In this document: positions 58,845 through 64,000 of the stretch, piece by piece
How the letters are laid out: every line of letters starts with the position of its first letter
Numbering within the stretch: the stretch's first letter is position 1
Origin: Monoplex corrugatus
Taxonomy: Eukaryota; Mollusca; Gastropoda; Littorinimorpha; Ranellidae
Direction of reading: 5' to 3'
Length of the DNA stretch: 64,000 nucleotides
Assembly (NCBI GenBank): GCA_030674185.1
Contig: CM060312.1
Location: 2,954,393-3,018,392 of the forward strand
Position numbers and translations under genes: made by a program
The notes under the pieces: generated by a model
Database searches by the model: none
What the model was told of the DNA's origin: nothing
The model's input: only the letters and a program-made list of their open reading frames with translations

Positions 58845-61800
58845 TGATGTGGTGTGTGATGTGTTGTGTGAGAGATGTGGTGTGTGATGTGTTGTGTGAG
58901 AGATGTGGTGTGTGATGTGTTGTGTGAATGTGGTGTGTGATGTGTTGGGTGATATGTGGTGTGTGATGTGTTATGTGATATGTGGTGTGTGATGTGTTGG
59001 GTGATATGTGGTGTGTGATGTGTTGTGTGAGAAAATGTGTTGTGTGATGTGTTTTGTGAGAGATGTGGTGTGTGATGTGTTGGTGAAATGTGGTGTGTGA
59101 TGTGTTGTGTGAGAGATGTGGTGTGTGATGTGTTGTGTGTGATATGTGGTTGTGATGTGTTGTGTGTGATATGTGGGTGTGATTGTTGGGGTGTGATTGT
59201 GTGGTGTGTGATGTGTTGTGGTGATAGTGGTGTGTGATGGTTGGTGTGATATGTGGTGTGTGATGTGTTGTGTGAGATGTGGTGTGGATGTGTTGTGCGA
59301 GAGATGTGGTGTGTCATGTGTTGTGTGGAGATGTGGTGTGTGATGTGTTGGTGACATGTGGTGTGTGATGTGTTGGGTGATATGTGGTGTGTGATGTGTT
59401 ATGTGATATGTGGTGTGTGATGTGTTGGGTGATATGTGGTGTGTGATGTGTTGTGTGAGAAAATGTGTTGGTGTGTGTGTTGTGTGAGGATGTGGTGTGT
59501 GATGTGTTGTGTGAGAGATGTGGTGTGTGATGTGTTGATGATATGTGGTGTGATGTGTTGTGTGAGAGATGTGTGTGATGTGTTGGGTGGAATGTGGTGT
59601 GTGATGTGTTGAGTGACGATGTGTGGTGTGATGTGTTGGTGAGAGATGTGGTGTGTGATGTGTTGTGTGAGATGTGTGTGATGTGTGGGTGAGATGTGGT
59701 GTGTGATGTGTTGGGTGAGATGTGTTGTGATGTGTTGGGTGAGATGTGGTTGTGATGTGTTGTGAGAATGTGTGTGGATTGTTGGTGAGAGAGTGTGTGT
59801 ATGTGTGTGAAGTGTGGTTGTGATGTGTTGTGTGAGAGATGTGGTGTGTGATGTGTTGGGGTGATATGTGGTGTGTGATGTGTTGGTGAATGTGGTGTGA
59901 TGTGTTGTGTGAGAGATGTGTGTGGGATGTTTGTGTGTGAGAGATGTGGTGTGTGATGTGTTGGTGAGAGATGTGGTGTGGTAGATGTGTTGGTGATATG
60001 TGATGTGTTGGGTGAAGATGTGTGTGTGATGTGTGTGGTGATTGTGGTGTGTGATGTGTTGGTGAGAGATGTGGTGTGTGATGTGTTGGTGATATTGGTG
60101 TGTGAAGTTGGGTGGATGTGTGTGTGAGGAGTGTGATTGTGTGGTGATGTGTTGTGTGGAATGTGGGTTTTGATGTGTTGTGTGAGATGTGGGTGTGTGA
60201 TGTGGTGTTGTGGTGTGTGAGGTGGGTGAGTGGATGTGTGATGTGTTGGTGGAGATTGTGTGTGTGTGTTGGTTGTGATGTATGTGTGGTGTTGTGGTGT
60301 GTGTGTTGTGTGAGAGATGTGGTGTGTATGTGTTGTGTGAGAGATTGTGGTGTGTGTGATGTGTTGTGGTGAATGTGGTGTGTGATGTGTTGTGGTGAGA
60401 TGTGTGTGTGATGTGTTGGGTGAGATGTGGTGTGTGATGTGTTGGTGAGATGTGGTGTGTGATGTGTTGTGAGAGAGTGGTGTTGTGTGAGATGTGTGGT
60501 GTGTGTTGTGAGGTGTGGGTGTGTGTGTGTTGTGTGAGAGATGTGGTGTGTGATGTTGTGAAGATGTGGTGTGTGATGTGTTGTGTGAGAGATGTGGTGT
60601 GTGTGTGGTGAGTGTTGTGGTGTGTGTGTGTTGGTGAGAGATGTGGTTGTGATGTGTTGGTGAGAGATGTGTTGGTGATGTGTGTGTGTGTGGTGTGGTG
60701 GTATGAGTGTGGTGTGGTGTGGGTGATGTGATGTGATGTGTGGGGATGTGTGTGTGATGTGTTGGGTGAGTGTGTGGTGATTGGGTGTGTGGTGTGTGGT
60801 GGTGGATGTGATGGTGTTGTGGGTGAAGTGTGTGGTTGTGATGGGTGTGTGAGAGATGTGGTTGTGATTGTATGTGTGTGTGAGTGTTGGTGTGTGAGTG
60901 TGTGTGTGATGTGGTGTGTGATGTGTTGGGGAGTGTTGGATGTGAGTGTGTGGTGATGTGTGTGTGTGTGATTGTTGTGGGAGATTGGGTGGTATGATGT
61001 GTTGGTGGGATGTGGTGTGTGTATGTGTTGTGGTGTGTTGTGTTGGGTGTGATGTGTTGTGAGTTAGGTGTGTGGTGTGTGATGTGTTGTGTGAGAGTGT
61101 GTTGTGGGTGGTGGGTTGTGTGTGTGATTGTGGGGTGATTGTGGGGTGATGGTTGTGTGAGGTGTGTATGTGTGTGGTGTAGGTGTGTGATGTGTTGTGA
61201 ATGGTGTGTGTGGTGGGTGTGGTGTGTGTGGTGTTGGGTGTGATGGTTGGTGAGAGTGTGTGTGTGTGTGTGGTGGGTGTGTGTGTGATTGTGGTGATTT
61301 TGGAGTGTGTGTGTTGTGGATGGGTGGTGATGTGTTGTGTAGGTGGTGGTATGTGGTGTGAGTGTGTGGTGGTGGTGAGGTTGTTGGAGGAGTTGTTGTG
61401 TGGTGAGAGTGTGTGTGTGATGGGTGTGTGAGGTGGTGGATGTGTGTGGGTTGGTGTTTGTGGAGTTGTGGTGGAGTGGTGTGTTGTGTGGGATGGGGTG
61501 TGTGTGGTGTTGGAGTTGGTGTGTGAGTTGTGGGGAATGTGGTGTGTTGTGTGTAGAGTGTGGTGTGTGTGTGGTGTAGTGTGGTGGGGTGTTTAGAGAC
61601 GTGTGTGTGGTTGTGGTGGGATGTGGTGTTGTGGATGTGTTGTTGTGTGTGAGATGTGGTGTGTGATTGTTGGTGATTGTGATGTGTTGGTGTGTGATTG
61701 TGTGGTGGTAGATTGGTTGGATGTGTGGGTATGGGTTGATTGTGTGGGTGTGTGGTGTGTGTTGTGTTGGTTGTAGGTGTGTGGTTGTGTTGTGTGGTGT

Positions 61801-61960
61801 GTGTGATGTGTGGGTGGGATGTGTGTGTGTGATGTTGTGGTGATATGTGTGTGTGATGTGATGTGTGTTGTGGTGATGGAGTGGTGGTGTGGGTGAGATG
61901 TGGTTGTGATGGTTGGTGAAGATGTGGTGTGGATGTGTTGTGGGATTGGTGTGGATGGGG
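58845..61960. repeat. Degenerate ~28-bp GT-only array, 3.1 kb
   Basis: Loose units of GTGTGATGTGTTGTGTGAGA and GATGTG. The plus strand has almost no C over 3 kb. Order decreases toward the right, where indels dominate. Minus-strand frames rich in Thr, His and Pro follow from the composition. Confidence 0.93.
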
Positions 61961-61971
61961 AAGTGTGTGGG

Positions 61972-62271
61972 TCATGTGTGATGTGTGCAGTAGGGATGTT
62001 GTGAGGGCAGGTGTAGAGGAGGTTCCCGTCCTGTCCACACTGAGGCCACATGACAACAGTGACTCCACTGTGTCGTCTGCCTGATGGCTTTCTCTGTAAC
62101 CCTTCTGTCTGGCCTATCCACCAGCTCCCTGCGTATGTGCACAGATGCAATGTCGTTGTGCCAAGTTTGGGCCCCAGTGTAGCTGGCTGTGACTAGTATA
62201 CAGCTGTCTTCAGTTGGGGAAGGTAAAGGGGCGATGGAGAGGAGATCGGCATCACCCTCATAGTGTTGTCT
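61972..62271 (-). other. Candidate minus-strand exon, unrecognised
   Basis: On the minus strand, CTTTTTTTCTCAG precedes 62271, a strong-looking acceptor, and the 62000-62271 stretch is richer in G+C than its surroundings. One frame from the acceptor (Arg-Gln-His-Tyr-Glu-Gly-Asp-Ala-Asp...) is open down to 61972; another ends at a TAG at 62193-62195 after about 26 codons (...LPQLKTAVY). No domain is recognised and no clear donor follows. CCTATCCACCAGCTCCCTGC at about 62115 resembles an arm of the TTAA family, so this may be mobile-element DNA instead. Confidence 0.22.
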
Positions 62272-62329
62272 CTGAGAAAAAAAGTTGAGGTCTCTAATAC
62301 TTTTTGAGTGTTTATATGTTGATATGTTT

Positions 62330-62720
62330 ATGATGTGGTTGTGTTTTTGTTTTGATATGTTTTGTGATGTGTTTGTGGTTGTGTTTTTGTTTTGATGTTT
62401 TGTGATGTGTTTGTGGTCGTTTTTTCTGTTTTGATGTTTTGTGATGTGTTTGTGGTCGTGTTTCTGTTTTGATGTTTTGTGATGTGTTTGTGGTCGTGTT
62501 TTTGTTTGATGTTTTGTGATGTGTTTGTGGTCGGTTTCTGTTTTGATATGTTTCATGTGTTTTTGTTACTGTGTTTTTGTTTGATATGTTCTATGGTGTG
62601 TTTGTTATTTTGTTTTGTTTGACGTGCTTTGTGATGTTTGTGGTTGTTGTTGTTTGGTGTTTTATGACGTGTTGTGGTTGTGTTTCTGTTTTGATATTTT
62701 TTGTGATGTTTGTGACTGTT
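62330..62720. repeat. ~38-bp minisatellite, about 9 copies
   Basis: The unit contains GTTTTGATGTTTTGTGATGT and GTTTGTGGTCGTG. T- and G-rich on the plus strand; copies to the right are shorter and more diverged. Confidence 0.92.
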
Positions 62721-62944
62721 ACTTTCTTTTGAATCGAACCTCACTCCCCAACAATTATGGGACAATCTTTACCTTATCTGTTTTTATTCATTAATTTGAA
62801 TTTTGGTTTTTGTGGTGGGTGGGTTGGCTGCTGTGGATTCAATATTTGATGTCTTGAGTTGACTTGTGGCCCACAAGATAAACACTGACAATGTTGTGAT
62901 TATTCTGATAGTGTCAGTGGTTTCGCTGGCCCTGTTTCCCCTCC
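62721..62944. other. Single-copy sequence
   Basis: Nothing recognised. Confidence 0.5.
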
Positions 62945-63180
62945 TCCCCATTTCAAGATCGTGCCAGCCTATAGGGTGTTGCGCAGGCTTAAGGCGTTTG
63001 CCAGACGACAGTCGGCAGACTGGACGTAGCGCAGATGGATTTATCCGAGTACGATGAATTTGTCTTGAATCAAATCCATACTTCAAACTATAGACACAGA
63101 AAGCTGGTGGACAGGATGAGGCAATGAACGAGTTTAAATGTAGCCTACCACTGTATGTGGTGGATAGGGTCAGGGACTTA
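62945..63180. repeat. Dispersed-repeat fragments
   Basis: TTTCAAGATCGTGCCAGCCT and ATAGGGTGTTGCGCAGG match 42488-42525. AGCTGGTGGACAGGATGAGG at about 63104 and GGTGGATAGGGTCAGGGA at about 63160 are arms of the TTAA palindromic family. Confidence 0.55.
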
Positions 63181-64000
63181 AATAATAATAATAATAACGA
63201 AGATTTGTTGAGCGCCTTTTCTCGACTGAGCTCTAAGCGCTTTACATCGATACAAATTATGATAATGACTAGAGCAAATCAAACAATCACTAAATCAAAC
63301 AAGCAAATGAATCAACAAATGAATAAAACTCAAAAAGACATGCTCACAATGCCCCCTCCCCCCCTCCCCCGCACACACACACACCCCACCCCACCTACAC
63401 ATACTGGCGTGCCGCACGCGCGCACGCGCATGCATGCACACCCCCCCCCCCACACACACACACACACCGCTCCAAAGACACATGGAAAATATAAACACGA
63501 GGTAAAGTGGATTGGGGGCAGCGGAAGGGGGGGGGGGGCACCGAGGGGATTCCAGAGGAGGGTGGGAGGCGGCGTAAGATAGAACCGGGATCAGTGTTGC
63601 TTAAATAAACAGGAGAGATGCAGTGGATTGGGGGCAGCGGGAGGGGGGCGGGGCACTGAGGGGATTCTAGGGGGGGGGGGGGGAGGGAGGCGGCGCAAGA
63701 TAGGGCCGGGTCAGTATTGCTTAAACAGATAGGTCTTCAGAGAGGACTTGAAAGAGGCTGTAGAAGTAGAATGTCTATTGGTGAGGGGGAGGGTATTCCA
63801 GATGGTTGGACCCTGATAGGAGAAACAACGCTGACCAAAGGATTTTGTTCTAACAGTAGGGAGACAGAGAATGCGATCATCAGATGAGGAACGGAGATTT
63901 CGAGAAGGGACGTAGAGGCGAAGAATGTCAGACAGATAATCAGGGCCTGTGCCAGAGACAGATGAGAAAACAGATTGAAGAAAGTTTATATGAGATTCTA
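63181..64000. mobile_element. Interspersed repeat with GCGCTTTAC motif, cut by window edge
   Basis: (AAT)n at 63180 is followed by TGTTGAGCGCCTTTTCTCG and CTCTAAGCGCTTTACATCGA, then, after a C/A-rich stretch, AGATAGGTCTTCAGAGAGGA, CTTGAAAGAGGCTG and GTATTCCAGATGGTTGG. This order is that of a repeat widespread in aquatic animal genomes. A ~115-bp G-rich segment (GTGGATTGGGGGCAGCGG) is tandemly duplicated at 63505-63620 and 63620-63720. No transposase or RT frame is seen. Confidence 0.6.

Overview
This is eukaryotic, almost certainly metazoan, DNA. It has spliced exons with GT-AG sites, a non-LTR retrotransposon, tRNA-derived SINEs and a hAT-like miniature transposon, and no sign of prokaryotic gene packing. 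Long arrays of many unrelated minisatellites plus tails of the GGCTTTAAACAACAAT kind make a mollusc, perhaps a marine gastropod, the most plausible source. That is a guess from style, not proof.

Only one gene is well supported. Two plus-strand exons, 4831-4960 and 32778-32998, join in phase across a 27.8 kb intron. Together they encode the C-terminus of a proline-rich actin-binding protein: a Ser-Pro repeat, polyproline tracts and a final WH2 motif. The layout and the WH2 spacing resemble leiomodin and long tropomodulin isoforms. Bases 1-4830 would then be an upstream intron, and everything after 32998 is 3' UTR or intergenic DNA.

Most of the window is tandem repeat. I see more than thirty separate minisatellites with periods from 14 to about 127 bp. 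The largest are 24 bp (5.8-8.5 kb), 45 bp (11.3-13.9 kb), 30-41 bp (18.5-22.1 kb), 14 bp (43.8-46.9 kb), 33/50 bp (52.3-55.1 kb) and a GT-only degenerate array (58.8-62.0 kb). Long reading frames inside them exist because the period is a multiple of three or the unit lacks stops; I do not treat them as genes.

Mobile elements lie between or inside the arrays. They are: a 5'-truncated, frameshifted RTE-like reverse transcriptase element inserted in a minisatellite with a 13 bp target duplication (1149-2822); two copies of a tRNA-like SINE (10.7 kb and 41.5 kb); a 545 bp hAT-like element with perfect 13 bp TIRs (42551-43095); a dispersed palindromic TTAA-ended family seen at about nine places; and two copies of another retroposon (22.3 kb and 37.7-40.0 kb). 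In the second retroposon copy, two internal segments have each grown into a tandem array. The right edge holds a widespread 'GCGCTTTAC' interspersed repeat.

The most interesting observations are: (i) complementary TG and CA repeats at the two ends of the giant intron, right next to the splice sites, which could pair; (ii) minisatellites born inside a transposon copy; (iii) the palindromic TTAA family; (iv) a 33 bp array with a p53-type half-site in nearly every unit; (v) short palindromes, often TGTACA, at the core of unrelated minisatellites.
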